64,000 nt of DNA, taken from NCBI GenBank assembly GCA_900660155.1, contig CABFPE010000030.1, forward strand, positions 794,207 to 858,206, given 5' to 3'. This DNA comes from Hofstenia miamia. Lineage: Eukaryota; Xenacoelomorpha; Acoela; Hofsteniidae. The first letter of the stretch is position 1. Each line of letters begins with the position of its first letter. The notes below the pieces were generated by a model, which saw only the letters and a list, made by a program, of their open reading frames with translations, had not been told where the DNA came from and made no database searches. Shown here piece after piece: positions 1 through 10,619 of this stretch. Position numbers and translations under genes: made by a program.

Positions 1-447
1 AAACACAGTACATGTACCTTGAATTCGTTCTTCTTTAAGAGAGATACATCGAGTCTAAAAACCAGATCTATTATTCGAGGATGTTATGATGTACCCTATC
101 CTAAAACACTGAAGGTTAAACATTCACTTAAATATAGAGGGGCTATCCTCTTGAACATTTTGGTATCTAATGGTATTACCATTGAATCACAGGGGTCACC
201 CAGAGATAAAGTATACAGAAAAGCACTCAATTTATCCCTTAAAATGGTAAAAGAAAAGAATCTAGTAGGGTTAGTATTTGGTTGAAATTTTAAATACTCT
301 GCCAAACTATTGTATTTTGGGCTCTCCTAGAATAGGAAGAGACGTCCTCTTTGAGGGTCCCTTCTGGTGCGATTTAAGTTCTCTGCTACAATCTTTTATT
401 CACTACTAAGCAACAGATAAATAAATTCTTTCTTTCTTTCTTTCTTT
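1..447 (+). mobile_element. LINE 3' end, 5'-truncated by window edge
   Basis: The frame from about position 19 to 285 ends in a segment containing KHSLKYRGAILLN, which resembles the extreme C-terminus of CR1/L2-type LINE ORF2 proteins (usual form HSLRYRGAxLWN). About 130 bases of A/T-rich 3' sequence follow, ending with AATAAAT and a short TTTC tandem run, which is a common style of LINE 3' tail. No reverse transcriptase lies inside the window, so only the tail of the element is present. The element call is inference from the C-terminal motif and the tail. Confidence 0.5.
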
Positions 448-955
448 AACTGGTATGAGCGTAACTTTCATCATATTGCATTTACAGAGGGGAACCTCAC
501 AAGTGGACAAATGATTCAATTTATTGATTCATTAAATCTATCAACTCGAAAAAACACGATGTCTTGGGGATGTGATGCTATGAACTGCGAATTTCTTAGC
601 TGTATAATCTCCCAGCTGGTGGCGAATTTATTAAATTTTGGATATCGATACCTGCAGAACACGTTGGATTCCATCGAATGTATAAAAGACTATTACAGAT
701 GTGCACACCGAATGAAGACTCATGGCATATATTACTAGTAAATGTAAATTTAAGAAATACAGAGCAAATGAATTATTTTTACTATTTTTTCTTAAACTCT
801 GATTTATTTATTTATTACCGTGTTTCACGTATAAATGAAATTTTTCGAGTTAGAGGACTTATAAAGTCTTTTGTAATTGATAATTTTTTATTAGTATAAT
901 ATTTTATTTAAAAAAATAGTGTTACATGAGGAAAAAGCAACGATGAAAACAAAAG
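448..955. other. unassigned, weakly coding-like stretch
   Basis: This holds a 75-codon open frame on the plus strand (511-738) and an overlapping 73-codon frame (678-899). Neither carries a motif I recognise, and no flanking repeats were seen. Confidence 0.3.
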
Positions 956-1333
956 CTATATTTTTATTTTGCTAAACTCCAATACAATCCAATTTACATT
1001 ATTACCATAAGTTGAGGTTTCCATATCATCGTTGCGGAAAAGTTTTTTATTTACCAAAATCTTGCAATTTTCACCAAGCGTGTTAACATAACGTCTAGGA
1101 AGAAAGTACCGGTAATTAAACCTGTTGCTGAGTTTAATCTTTACTGCAATACCATATCTCATATTCAGCTGAACAGCGTCTTCGATTGTAAACCATTGTT
1201 TTTTTGGAAGTTTGCTAGCAGGGCATGCGCTTGAAAAAGTATGTGATGATAGTAGCGGTTGGGAGTTGACATTGTTTAAGCGTTGTAAAACATTGTCATC
1301 ATCATCCATGTTGGAGATGGGGAAGACAATCAC
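956..1333 (-). CDS. hypothetical protein, 125 codons, LPxRY motif
   Basis: This 125-codon frame is well above chance for DNA this AT-rich. The N-terminal part is acidic (NMDDDDN). The central part is mixed alpha/beta in character (WFTIEDAVQLNMRYGIAVKI) and contains FLPRRYVNTLG. The C-terminus reads WIVLEFSKI. The rhythm of a hydrophobic YGIAVKI strand followed by LPxRY suggests a small folded domain. I cannot name a family. There is no signal peptide or membrane segment. Coding-like sequence continues upstream (about 1334-1500), so the piece may belong to a longer gene or to a mobile element. It could also be a shadow of an unrecognised element. Confidence 0.35.
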   Translation of the reverse strand: MIVFPISNMDDDDNVLQRLNNVNSQPLLSSHTFSSACPASKLPKKQWFTIEDAVQLNMRYGIAVKIKLSNRFNYRYFLPRRYVNTLGENCKILVNKKLFRNDDMETSTYGNNVNWIVLEFSKIKI

Positions 1334-2035
1334 ATTGTTATTGACTGTAGGACGCCTTCATTTGTGTTGAGCCTTACGTTTTTCTTTTACTGGCGCGGGT
1401 GGAGGTTGAAACATCTCTTGTGTTAGTGGGTTATACCCATGCGATGGCTGCGGAGATGTGCATAGATCATCAAACAGGGTACTCAGTGAACGGATGCTAG
1501 CGTTTCAATAGACATTGCCAAAAGTGAGAGACGAAATTGTGTATAAGAAGAATAATGATTTTATCAGAAGAAATGAGGAATATATAGATTGACCAGCCAA
1601 TGGAAATACATTTGAATTTATGGAAAAGAATTATTGGTTGAAAAAAGCCGTGATACAATAAAACGTGTTACAATGAATTTTGACAAATGCAAAATGCGAT
1701 TTTGAAAGTTTTCCCAAATTATATTATACATGTACGTTTTTCAAAATTATGGAAAATTTGATACGCATGGTTTGTCATTGTATTCTGTTTTTACATGTAA
1801 TTGAAAATTAGTTTGTAATATTATGTGTACGTATCCCAGAAGGATTTGTTATAATAAGGTATATATTAACGTGATGTATGCAAACAAATGTGATATTAAC
1901 AAAGTGAAATTAGTCATACCAAAACAGTGTAAAAATTGACTCAGCATGTAAATGAATTACCATGAAAATCAATTAGCAGTTGTCAAAAAATACATTAGTA
2001 GCTGTCAAGTAGAGATGAGTCACTAATTAAATCAT
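1334..2035. other. no gene recognised
   Basis: The first 170 bases have a less AT-biased composition and look coding-like on the minus strand (proline-rich, lysine-rich). From about 1500 to 2035 the sequence is AT-rich with no open frame of note and no recognised repeat. Confidence 0.4.
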
Positions 2036-2135
2036 CCTCGCCAATATTCACGGTCTGTCACGTGACGTCATGAGCTCTCGACCAATCAGAGGGGTTTTTG
2101 TGCGTTCTCCCTCCCCTATATACACTACTCATACC
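2036..2135 (+). promoter_or_regulatory. CCAAT/TATA promoter-like module, copy 1
   Basis: The order of sites is GCCAATATTCACG, then CACGTGACGTCA (overlapping E-box and CRE-type sites), then CTCTCGACCAATCAGAGG (CCAAT box), then CCCTATATACAC (TATA-like), then CTACTCATACCC. The spacing is that of a compact Pol II promoter. Related blocks occur at 3720-3983 (inverted) and 13975-14165, sharing CTCTCGACCAATCA and ACTACTCATACCC or close variants. This copy has a single CCAAT unit, while the others have tandem units. No intact gene follows it. It may be a transposed promoter or the 5' region of a retroelement family. Confidence 0.5.
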
Positions 2136-2219
2136 CAATCTGAAAAAGTTGCATTAATTTTAACTCTTTGCATACGATTGTATAAGTAACTGAAAATGAG
2201 AAATATGCTGTCATTAGAA

Positions 2220-2720
2220 AAACCTAGAAATGACTTAATGTAGTAAGATACTGTAATCGAACGCTTTTGAGAGGTCTAAGCAAGCAATTGCTGAGTATTC
2301 AATATCATTTATTTTTCATCATTTTTCTGGAGCTTTTACTAAAGCGTTGCTCACAGAAATACCTTTACAAAAACCATATTGTGTTTTGGAGTAGAGATCA
2401 TGTTTACAAAGATGCTAGTTAATTTTATTAAAAAGAATTCGTTCAAATATTTTGCTGATTGGAGAGGTGATTGAAATGGGCCTATAAGTTACATAAGTTA
2501 CACAATCTTCGGGATCATTATTTTAATAATGGTGTTATATTTGTCAATTTTAATTCATCTGGAAAAAAGAGTGTATTTAAAATGTAGCATATTGGTTCAA
2601 CTGTTAAGTCACCTGAGATTTATAGAAACCACGTTGGTATTAGAGAGGGTCCACAGGATTTATTTCTTAAACATTGTATCGATTTTATGATTTCATATTT
2701 TGTTGCAAAACGAAAAGAGA
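2220..2720 (-). mobile_element. decayed LINE reverse transcriptase fragment
   Basis: Read on the minus strand, pieces of a LINE reverse transcriptase appear in the right order: FFPDELKLTNITPLLK, then PISITSPISKIFERILFNKI, then HDLYSKTQYGFCKGIS, then IACLDLSKAFDY. These correspond to the finger and first palm motifs of CR1/Jockey-type ORF2. They lie in more than one frame with stops between, so the fragment is dead. It is separate from the larger LINE upstream, because its RT core lies beyond that element's C-terminal region. Confidence 0.65.
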
Positions 2721-3143
2721 AAGAGGGTGGAGGTCTATAATAATTATAATGAGTGCATTTATTTTGACCAGTGACCAAATGATCTTAAAAATAAAAATGC
2801 AATGAATAATACATTTACAAAACTAGGAGTAATTAATATGGAAGGACATTTTGATTTGAGTAAGAATGAACGATTTGGCCAAGCGATTTGTTCTAGTAGT
2901 TATATCATGTCGTCTGTGAGCACGTAGGGAATTCCCATAACATGTCGCTTGCGGAATCAAATGATTTAGAGGATGACTTCCGCACTGTATTTTTTCCCAT
3001 AACTTGTCACACATGGATCACAGTAAGATTGCGTAGGTAATACAATTCTGAAGACACGTTTTTGTATAATTTCCAATTTCAATGTCAGCTGATAATGCCA
3101 GATTGGAGCACAGTACTCAAGAATAGACCTTATATTAGAGACG

Positions 3144-3302
3144 TAGATTGAATAGACATCTTTGATCGCAATGCCATTATGAATAGCTAGTTTCAAGAAA
3201 TGTATACGTTTGAACGCCTTTACAACTAAGTGATTAATATTTTGTTTCCACTCAAGATTAGATTGTAAGAAAACACCAAGTAGCATAACTGTGTTCACTT
3301 GA
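3144..3302. repeat. 159-bp direct duplicate, copy 1
   Basis: This is almost identical to 3985-4143; by eye the one difference is TTGAACGCC against TTGGACGCC. It ends exactly at the single N at 3303. Both copies encode the same stretch of LINE C-terminal region. See the paired copy and the finding on single-N joins. Confidence 0.85.
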
Positions 3303-3303
3303 N

Positions 3304-3665
3304 CTAAGAAATATGTTGTCACTAGGTTCAGACGTAAAGTCAAAGAAAATTCATTTTTAAACGTAGCCACAAGGCAATGGAATAATCTACCTAACGAAAT
3401 TAAGCATATTACAAAACTGAAAGAATTCCGAAATAGTGTGAAAAGATTTATTCTTAAGCAAAAATTCATCTCAGGAAGATCTTGGACAGGGTACAAATTC
3501 TATAATAGCAATTACACAATTACTAAAATGTAGACTTATTCTTAGCCTTCTTAGCAATGTATAGGTTTGTAAATAGTATGATTTGTGAAATATACATGCT
3601 GACTTTGTAGCTCAGTAGTCTACAAAAGTCTTAAACAAAATACTTTTAACCTTTTAATAAATATT
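3304..3665 (+). mobile_element. LINE 3' end (C-terminus and 3' UTR)
   Basis: The plus-strand frame 3306-3533 encodes an uninterrupted LINE C-terminus with NVATRQWNNLPNEIKHITKL, then KEFRNSVKRFILKQ, then GYKFYNSNYTITKM and a stop. It ends in the usual W-N-x-L-P signature region of CR1/Jockey ORF2. About 130 bases of 3' UTR ending in AATAAATATTCACG and an A run follow. The same family is found at 14166-14845 (GYKFYNNDYKIT). It lies opposite to the flanking minus-strand LINE, inside the block bounded by single Ns. Confidence 0.7.
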
Positions 3666-3719
3666 CACGATCCTATAAAAAAATTTAAACGCTTATAGAT
3701 CAAAATGGTGAGCTCAATC

Positions 3720-3983
3720 TTAAAGCATCGCATGATAGAGGAGAGTCTCCTCTTTCTTTTTCGCTCTAAATCTGCACGTTGACGTTGACCCATCGAGGCT
3801 GGCCATTGCGCGAAGTCTCCGCTCGCAGATGCCTCCGACCCCGCGACATTTGACTTTGCACACGGCAGGCCTCAATGGGTATGAGTAGTATAATAATAAG
3901 GCAACCCCTTCTCACTTTTTTCTGATTGGTCGAGAGGTGGCGGCAAGGCCTTCTCACTTTTTTCTGATTGGTCGAGAGGTGGC
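3720..3983 (-). promoter_or_regulatory. CCAAT/TATA promoter-like module, copy 2 (inverted, tandem)
   Basis: On the minus strand two tandem units of about 41 bp occur, each CTCTCGACCAATCAG followed by AAAAAAGTGAGAAGG. Next come TTATTATTATACTACTCATA, which is TATA-like and overlaps the shared ACTACTCATACCC, and then a GC-richer segment (CGCGGGGTCGGAGGCATC, CGCGCAATGGCCAGCC) that would be the transcribed leader. The second unit is cut by the single N at 3984. This copy carries the longest downstream part of the module. Confidence 0.5.
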
Positions 3984-3984
3984 N

Positions 3985-4143
3985 TAGATTGAATAGACAT
4001 CTTTGATCGCAATGCCATTATGAATAGCTAGTTTCAAGAAATGTATACGTTTGGACGCCTTTACAACTAAGTGATTAATATTTTGTTTCCACTCAAGATT
4101 AGATTGTAAGAAAACACCAAGTAGCATAACTGTGTTCACTTGA
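3985..4143. repeat. 159-bp direct duplicate, copy 2
   Basis: This starts directly after the single N at 3984 and matches 3144-3302. Together the copies bracket a 680-base block with unrelated content in the opposite orientation. That is what is expected when an assembler places a small contig between two overlapping ends. Confidence 0.85.
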
Positions 4144-4766
4144 TTAACAGTAATATCATCAATGCTTAGCTCAACAGGTTTCTCAAAATTTCTTAAGAAT
4201 GAAATGGTAAATTCCTGCGATTTTTAGGGTGTAATTTCATTTTGTTCTCATCAGCCCAATCCTTTACTTCTCTTAGCGTATTTAATCCATCTCCATGTTG
4301 TTCATTTTTGACCACCTCCTAAAAGGTGGTGTCATCTACATACATGTATTTTAGACAATTGATATAATTACTCAAAAGGCTGTTGAAGAACAGTATAAAA
4401 TGCCAAGGTCCCAGTTTGGTGCCCTGTGGGACTCCTGCACGGATGTCCTCCCAATTTGAGTGTGTCCCATCATCATCAGCTAAACAAACTTTTTTGTTTT
4501 CTAGCCGTTAGGAACGATAGTATCCAGTTTATAGTATAGGTGTTTAAATCTATTAGTTTCCTTTTGAGTAAAGTGTGATCAGCTAGGTCGAAAGCCTTAG
4601 TGAAATCCATCAAGTCAGCATCCAAGCTTGTTTCCCAGTTATGTAGTAACTCAATCAAAGTTAGTACTGTAGATTTGCCTGGTAAAGCAAATTGTTTAGA
4701 ATCAAGTGATTTTATTATTTTAGGCTTTAGATCAGCCAGAATAATACCTTCCATTATTTTAGACAT
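4144..4766 (-). pseudogene. LINE reverse transcriptase core
   Basis: The frame 4476-4766 reads [26 protein letters not shown], then [19 protein letters not shown], which are the first palm motifs with the catalytic Asp in the FTKAFD region. Downstream (4380-4470) AGVPQGTKLGPWHFILF is the GVPQGSxLGPxLF motif. KYMYVDDTTF (about 4320-4350) is the catalytic YxDD box. The C-terminal VNTVMLLGVFLQSNLEWKQN follows into the duplicated block. Frame changes separate the pieces. This is a typical CR1/L2-type sequence. Confidence 0.7.
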
Positions 4767-5832
4767 TTGATAGGTTATAAAGATGGGCGCATGTCAGATC
4801 AGCTACTGAAAAAGGTGTAGCACATGCTTGTTTTAAAGATAAATTCGCTAGTGTGGTTAAGGGTTCAGCTAGCTCAACAGCAAATTCTTTGAGCACCCAA
4901 TTTTGGATATAGGTACAATTAATATCAGGTCCTTACGATTTGTAAACATTTATTATTTTAGACGATGTTACATGTTAAGTTCTGTAATTTGAAGGGGACA
5001 TTCATTCTTCATCGCTGTAATACGATTTGCTTCTGTGATTGGACTACAATTTGAAAAACACTAGCAAGTTCTTTATTAATAATGGTTGAAAATTCAGACT
5101 GATTAAGAGATCCTAATGATTTTCCCCCAGGTGTAATTTGCTATCGCTGGGCATACCAGCAGCAACCTTGATATGTTTCCAACATTTTTTGGATGAGTTG
5201 TCCTAAGGTTTTTATTGTTCTTGTCCTAGTGGAATAATTTCAGGTTTTTAATAGTCCTAGTTGCAAGATTACGCATTTTTTGAACAAACGTAGGTTGCCA
5301 TTCTTGAGAGCTTTATTATGTTCTTGTATAGATCTGATATTTTCACCAAACCATGGTTTGTCGTTGGGATAAGATAGCTAACATTTCATGGGGAAGCTAC
5401 TTTTAATATTTCTATTCAGAACTTCAGAGAATTGCTTCCAGGCAGCAGTAAAATCCGGTGAAGTTATCACATTAGTCCAATCGGTTGATGTTAGTTTTAT
5501 CCCAAATACTATTTTATTCTCTTCAGATTTGCACTGTTTCATAACATAGCATTTCTTCAACTTTGTATTATTGGTCACCATTCTGGTCATGTCGACAAAA
5601 CTATGTTTGCATCCTCCTAGGTTGTGTTGTTCAATAGGTTCACTCTAAAAATCCTTACTTGTAAAAATCTTATCAAGGGTTTTCTTGCCAAAAAGTTGGA
5701 AATGTAACTCTTTGTTGTAGTTAGAATTCATTCGACATAAATGACATTTAGTTGGTTGAAATCACCGGTTATAAAAATATCATCATAGGGGTAACACAGA
5801 TTTATGCGCTCAAGACAATCACGTAAGTAGCT

Positions 5833-6219
5833 TCATTGATGAATTGTTCTTCTTGTCTCAGTATTGGAAATGTTGCGAGGACTTTTAAAGGGCTTTAGTC
5901 TGATCCAAAGACATTCTTTCCACAGATGCTCATTGTCTAAGTATAATCTTTCCCAAGAAGCTTCAGGATTATGCTTCATATAACACATAACTCCACCACC
6001 GGTTTCGTCCCCTAATGACTTAGTCCTATCATTTATCTCAATTGTGTAACCAGGTACATTTACAGCACTGTCAAGTATGTCGTAAGTCAGTAGTGTCTCA
6101 GTAATAAGCACCATATCAAATCCTTCACCATCAGCTATAAATTTGAGTTCGTACCGGATGGATTGAGCATTACTTAAAAATATGTTAGGTATGAAATTTA
6201 CTCCACTTTTTTTCTTCAT
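5833..6219 (-). pseudogene. LINE ORF2 apurinic-like endonuclease, N-terminal part
   Basis: This 128-codon frame begins KKKSGVNFIPNIFLSNAQSI, which corresponds to the LSNARSL strand opening LINE endonucleases. It continues with ELKFIADGEGFDMVLITETLL, where the conserved catalytic Glu falls in ITET. DETGGGVMCYMKHN follows, corresponding to the RxGGGVxIYV segment. It ends before the catalytic SDH motif. The role is target DNA nicking during target-primed reverse transcription. The domain is truncated by frame breaks, so it is inactive. Confidence 0.7.
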
Positions 6220-6339
6220 ATTAAGTCACAAGTCACAAGCTCCTATCTTACCATCAACATGAAGTTTGATACTTTGCCTAAGCGTTCCATTAGTAATTAA
6301 TTCATACATTTTTTAATAATGTTTTTTCTATTTCTCTTC

Positions 6340-6980
6340 TCTAGTTAGAAATTTTTTAATCCCAACTTTCTCATTGAGTGTTTTTAGCTTACTCGTATTA
6401 GACAGAATCTTGCGGAGATTCCATGCTAAGGAAAGTGAGGCTACAATACTTCTCGGTCGATTTCCATTAACATATTTTCCCAGACGTCGTATGTTTTGGA
6501 TATTTACACCTTCTGAGTTAACATTCGTGTTACTTCAGCTTCCTCGTGATCGAGATAGTTTCTTCCAGACTTCTCTGGGATTCCATCTATCTTTAACATA
6601 CGTGATATTTCTTCAGGTTTTTCAATTTTATTGACTATAGGTGCACTCATCCTCTGTGACTTAGTGAATCCAGCCATTTTGTTTTCCATTGAGACCTTTC
6701 ACAATTTCACCATTTCAATATTTTCTAAATTAATCTTATTTTGTTTTTTGCCAATTTCAGCAATTAGTATATCATTTTTACCATTCTCAGCACAACTATT
6801 GTATATAAGGATTTTGTTTAATCATACTGACATTAGAGTTACTAATTGAGCGTTGGTAAATACAGTGCAACTATCATTCCAGTGCATATGAACACCACAT
6901 GAATTACAATAGAGCAAATCTTCATTACTACTTGCATGAATTGCATTTTCTACGTGATTCAATGGTTGACATAATACAAG
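6340..6980 (-). pseudogene. LINE ORF1 remnant
   Basis: At the N-terminal side (about 6930-6860) LLYCNSCGVHMHWNDSC gives a Cys/His pattern like the PHD-type finger in many CR1 ORF1 proteins. The frame 6504-6689 (MENKMAGFTKSQRMSAPIVN and onward) supplies the middle. Further down IQNIRRLGKY, GNRPRSIVASLSLAWNLRK and LKTLNEKVGI form the block that ends many LINE ORF1 proteins (nucleic-acid binding, RNP formation). The pieces lie in different frames. The neighbouring endonuclease start at 6219 fits an ORF1-ORF2 arrangement. Confidence 0.55.
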
Positions 6981-8149
6981 TTAAATGTTCCTTTAGGTTT
7001 ATTTGGCAAAAAGGTTCATTCATACCGTTGTAATTTCCTAAATTTAGAAAAACTTCATTGAAAGCATTGCAGATTCACCTTCTTTATAGTATATTATATT
7101 TTTTCAGTTCTTATGTTTTTTCTATTTAGTAAATTGTTAACAAATTCTTACTTATTTTTTTAGGAAGAAAGACTTTGATACTAAAAATGGGAATAATTAT
7201 TACTTGCTTTCCTTATAGCAATATTACATAAATTTCGTGCAGTTTTATAAGCATTATGATTTTCCAATGATTGGGAATTTAAGTATTTTTCCATCTCTGT
7301 TACTTTATTTCGATTAAATCGATGCATTTGGAATCAATCCATGGTTTCGAAACATTATTTTCAGTTTTTCGGAATATTCAGATGAAACTGAAAATAATGT
7401 TTTATTGTATGTTGTAATTATTTGATGCAGATTCAATAGCTAAATGCCTTAATTTATTATGAATGTGCAGTTATCGTATGCATGTCGTTTACATATATAC
7501 TAAAAAAGGGGGACCTAAAATTTTCCTCTGAGCGAAAAGTAATGAGTAATGTCTCGAAACTATCCTCTTACAGTCAACGAATTTCTGTGTCTCGCATGCT
7601 CACTGAAAATGAACTAAGAGTTGAAAGAAAGCGAATCTTGCTGATTTGAAAATTCGGTTGCACATTTCATGTTCCTAGGAACAGTCGTGGAAGCGGTGTT
7701 GCTATCATTTACATGCTTCCTGTATTAAATCTCTCAGTAGAACTCAAACTAGAAAATTTTCTACATTTGAATTCATCGAGTTATCTCTTACATTGTGTCA
7801 CAAACGGCTATTGATAAATGGGAAAATCACGCAATGGTGTTAAAAAACGAGTTTTTGTTGTTAAAGCAAGCCACAGTTATTAAGTCTAAATGTAAAAATT
7901 TTTAGGATGTACTCTACAATTTCCAGTCAGTCATCTCAAGATTCTTGCATTCACTATAAATGAGTTTTTTTCTCTTCAGCTCACATTAATAAGACATGCA
8001 AAGAGGCCATATCTACCCTTTACATTCTACCTAAACTAAAAAAAAAGATTTTCACTTTTCAGCTGGTGCGTTATTATATTCCAGTCAGGTGCTATCTGTT
8101 AGCCTAAATTTCCCAACATATCACGGAAGTAATAAAATAATTTATTGTT
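6981..8149. other. no gene recognised; one perfect hairpin
   Basis: This is AT-rich DNA with short random frames. The only structure I see is the inverted repeat at 7351-7401. Confidence 0.4.
7351..7401. repeat. 17-bp perfect inverted repeat
   Basis: Arms AACATTATTTTCAGTTT and AAACTGAAAATAATGTT are separated by 17 bases. It could be a small foldback element remnant or a chance palindrome in AT-rich DNA. Confidence 0.6.
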
Positions 8150-8374
8150 TTAACGCTAGAAAGACGGTTGCTCCTTGTGATTCTTTCTCATGCAGCATTT
8201 CAAAGCAGAACATTATGTAAAAAATGAAAAAAAAATTATACATGCAAATTCAAATGGATTATCAGTTTATTTGGTAGTGCATATACCTGCTGTTGTTTTT
8301 AAATGAATGCATACACAAGTAAACAAAATTCTAATCTGGGTCAATTTTGACACACTTAGTCTTTCTAGTGTTAA
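8150..8374. mobile_element. piggyBac-like MITE with TTAA target sites
   Basis: TTAA at 8150-8153 is followed by CGCTAGAAAGAC. At the right end GTCTTTCTAGTG is followed by TTAA at 8371-8374. The inverted ends (C[G/A]CTAGAAAGAC) closely resemble piggyBac termini (CCCTAGAAAGAT), and TTAA duplication is the superfamily's signature. A subterminal GTCAATTTTGAC palindrome is also of the kind found in piggyBac ends. The 225-bp unit has no coding capacity. A piggyBac transposase remnant begins about 300 bases to the right. Confidence 0.75.
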
Positions 8375-8675
8375 GAAACACTGACGAATTAATTGTGATT
8401 TTGGTTTTNAAAATTAATGACTAAAAACTTATTTAACTATCCATAGAAAATACTTTTCGAAACTAAAATGAACAATTATAGTAACCAAGAAATATCACTA
8501 TTTTTACCTCTGCAACAAAGAAATAGAAACAATTCAGATAGTACTTAATAGTGGCTTTTTGTACCCTTTTGGTATATTGCAGAAAGCACTAACTTGATTA
8601 ATAAATAAATAAACAAATAAATAAATTACAGATCTGTCCATTTTAGCAGATTTAGATAAAAAATAAATATCAGTT

Positions 8676-9502
8676 TAGACGAAGACGATTTGCATATGAA
8701 AACACTGAAAGTTTTCAAGGAAGTGACGCAGATAGGGAATCAGATAGTGATGAACCGTGGCATCTACATAATTTGAAGCATCGGGTTTCAATAGCGACTC
8801 TAGTGATGAAGATTGCAACAACTTAGTTATCGAAAAAATCGCAATGATTCGTCTCGTAAACTGTTATGGCGGATCAAAAATGCATAATTTGCAAATAATG
8901 AGTGGCTTGGAACAAGGATGTCAGCAACTAAAATGCGAGAGCCAATTGAATATTTTTATGACTACTATACATCTGAATTTATTACTTATGTTTGCAATCA
9001 ATCTAATTTATACGCAGTGCAGGAGAATCCAAACTCGCCTCATCACGAAGATATTGGAGTGGTTTCAAGAATCTCCCAAATTGCATACACAATGTCTCGG
9101 CATGAATTTGATGGAATTGTAATGAAGCTTCATTTTGTAGATAACAATTCTAAATATGATAGTGACGCAAAAATCTTAAGTCCAAACCAATAGTAACACA
9201 CTTCAACAAGGTTTTCGCAACAGCCACCGATGAACAAATTATCAAGATTAAGATAGTAGAATCCTAGAAAACCCAAAAAATGGGGATTCAAGATCTATCT
9301 TTTGACGTCGTCAGGTGGTATTATTCATAAATGTGAATTCTATACTGGAGAAAAAGATTAATCTACAGAAAGTGTTGGTGTTCTGGAGATATAGTGATAC
9401 GAATGGCAGAGATTCTTCCAAAGAATCAAAATATAAACTGTTTTTTTGTTCTCATCCATACCACTCATTCAGGCACACCATAGTCAAGGGATACGTTCTT
9501 TA
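8676..9502 (+). pseudogene. piggyBac transposase remnant, left arm
   Basis: This resembles DDE_Tnp_1_7 (piggyBac) transposases. An acidic N-terminal region (SDADRESDSDEPW) leads to the frame 8918-9193 with MREPIEYFYDYYTSEFITYV and CNQSNLYAVQ, matching the family's start (EYFxxF...I..QTNLYAxQ). It then has RHEFDGIVMKLHFVDNN, matching the RFxxIxxxLHFxDN block. After a frame change KPKKWGFKIYLLTSSGGII and HKCEFYTGE match the KPxKWGxKxxxLxxSxxGY block. The segment with the first catalytic Asp is missing or degenerate. Several frame changes and stops make it inactive. Confidence 0.75.
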
Positions 9503-9521
9503 ACAATAGTCTAACTATTGT

Positions 9522-10348
9522 TAAAGAACGTATCCCTTGACTATGGTGTGCCTGAATGAGTGGTATGGATGAGAACAAAAAAACAGTTTATATTTTGATT
9601 CTTTGGAAGAATCTCTGCCATTCGTATCACTATATCTCCAGAACACCAACACTTTCTGTAGTTTAATCTTTTTCTCCAGTATAGAATTCACATTTATGAA
9701 TAATACCACCTGACGACGTCAAAAGATAGATCTTGAATCCCCATTTTTTGGGTTTTCTAGGATTCTACTATCTTAATCTTGATAATTTGTTCATCGGTGG
9801 CTGTTGCGAAAACCTTGTTGAAGTGTGTTACTATTGGTTTGGACTTAAGATTTTTGCGTCACTATCATATTTAGAATTGTTATCTACAAAATGAAGCTTC
9901 ATTACAATTCCATCAAATTCATGCCGAGACATTGTGTATGCAATTTGGGAGATTCTTGAAACCACTCCAATATCTTCGTGATGAGGCGAGTTTGGATTCT
10001 CCTGCACTGCGTATAAATTAGATTGATTGCAAACATAAGTAATAAATTCAGATGTATAGTAGTCATAAAAATATTCAATTGGCTCTCGCATTTTAGTTGC
10101 TGACATCCTTGTTCCAAGCCACTCATTATTTGCAAATTATGCATTTTTGATCCGCCATAACAGTTTACGAGACGAATCATTGCGATTTTTTCGATAACTA
10201 AGTTGTTGCAATCTTCATCACTAGAGTCGCTATTGAAACCCGATGCTTCAAATTATGTAGATGCCACGGTTCATCACTATCTGATTCCCTATCTGCGTCA
10301 CTTCCTTGAAAACTTTCAGTGTTTTCATATGCAAATCGTCTTCGTCTA
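9522..10348 (-). pseudogene. piggyBac transposase remnant, right arm (mirror copy)
   Basis: This is the reverse-complement copy of the left-arm remnant, with the same frames (9831-10106 and 9521-9709). The single coding difference seen is KKIKLQK here against KKINLQK in the left arm. If the palindrome is artefactual, only one of the two copies is real. Confidence 0.75.
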
Positions 10349-10619
10349 AACTGATATTTATTTTTTATCTAAATCTGCTAAAATGGACAGATCTGTAATT
10401 TATTTATTTGTTTATTTATTTATTAATCAAGTTAGTGCTTTCTGCAATATACCAAAAGGGTACAAAAAGCCACTATTAAGTACTATCTGAATTGTTTCTA
10501 TTTCTTTGTTGCAGAGGTAAAAATAGTGATATTTCTTGGTTACTATAATTGTTCATTTTAGTTTCGAAAAGTATTTTCTATGGATAGTTAAATAAGTTTT
10601 TAGTCATTAATTTTAGATT

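Larger units (their letters stand above)
2820..6980 (-). mobile_element. CR1-like LINE with ORF1 and ORF2 remains
   Basis: Reading from 6980 downward, the parts are in canonical order. First is an ORF1 with a small zinc-finger-like segment and a conserved C-terminal block. Then come an endonuclease start (5833-6219), a linker, reverse transcriptase (about 4150-4766), and the C-terminal region (2966-3302 and 3985-4143). The overall plan matches CR1/L2-clade LINEs. Frames are broken in several places. A 682-base foreign block bounded by single Ns (3303-3984) interrupts the C-terminal region. It is flanked by two copies of the same 159 bases, so this interruption is probably an assembly artefact and not a true insertion. 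Confidence 0.7.
8410..10614. repeat. 2.2-kb near-perfect palindrome (1.1-kb arms)
   Basis: Arms 8410-9509 and 9515-10614 are reverse complements around the 5-base spacer TCTAA. I saw one mismatch, AAGATTAATCTA on the left against AAGATTAAACTA when the right arm is reversed. The left arm starts at the very base after the single N at 8409. Each arm holds the same piggyBac transposase remnant. The coincidence of arm start and join favours a fold-back assembly or library artefact over a real palindrome. Confidence 0.9.
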
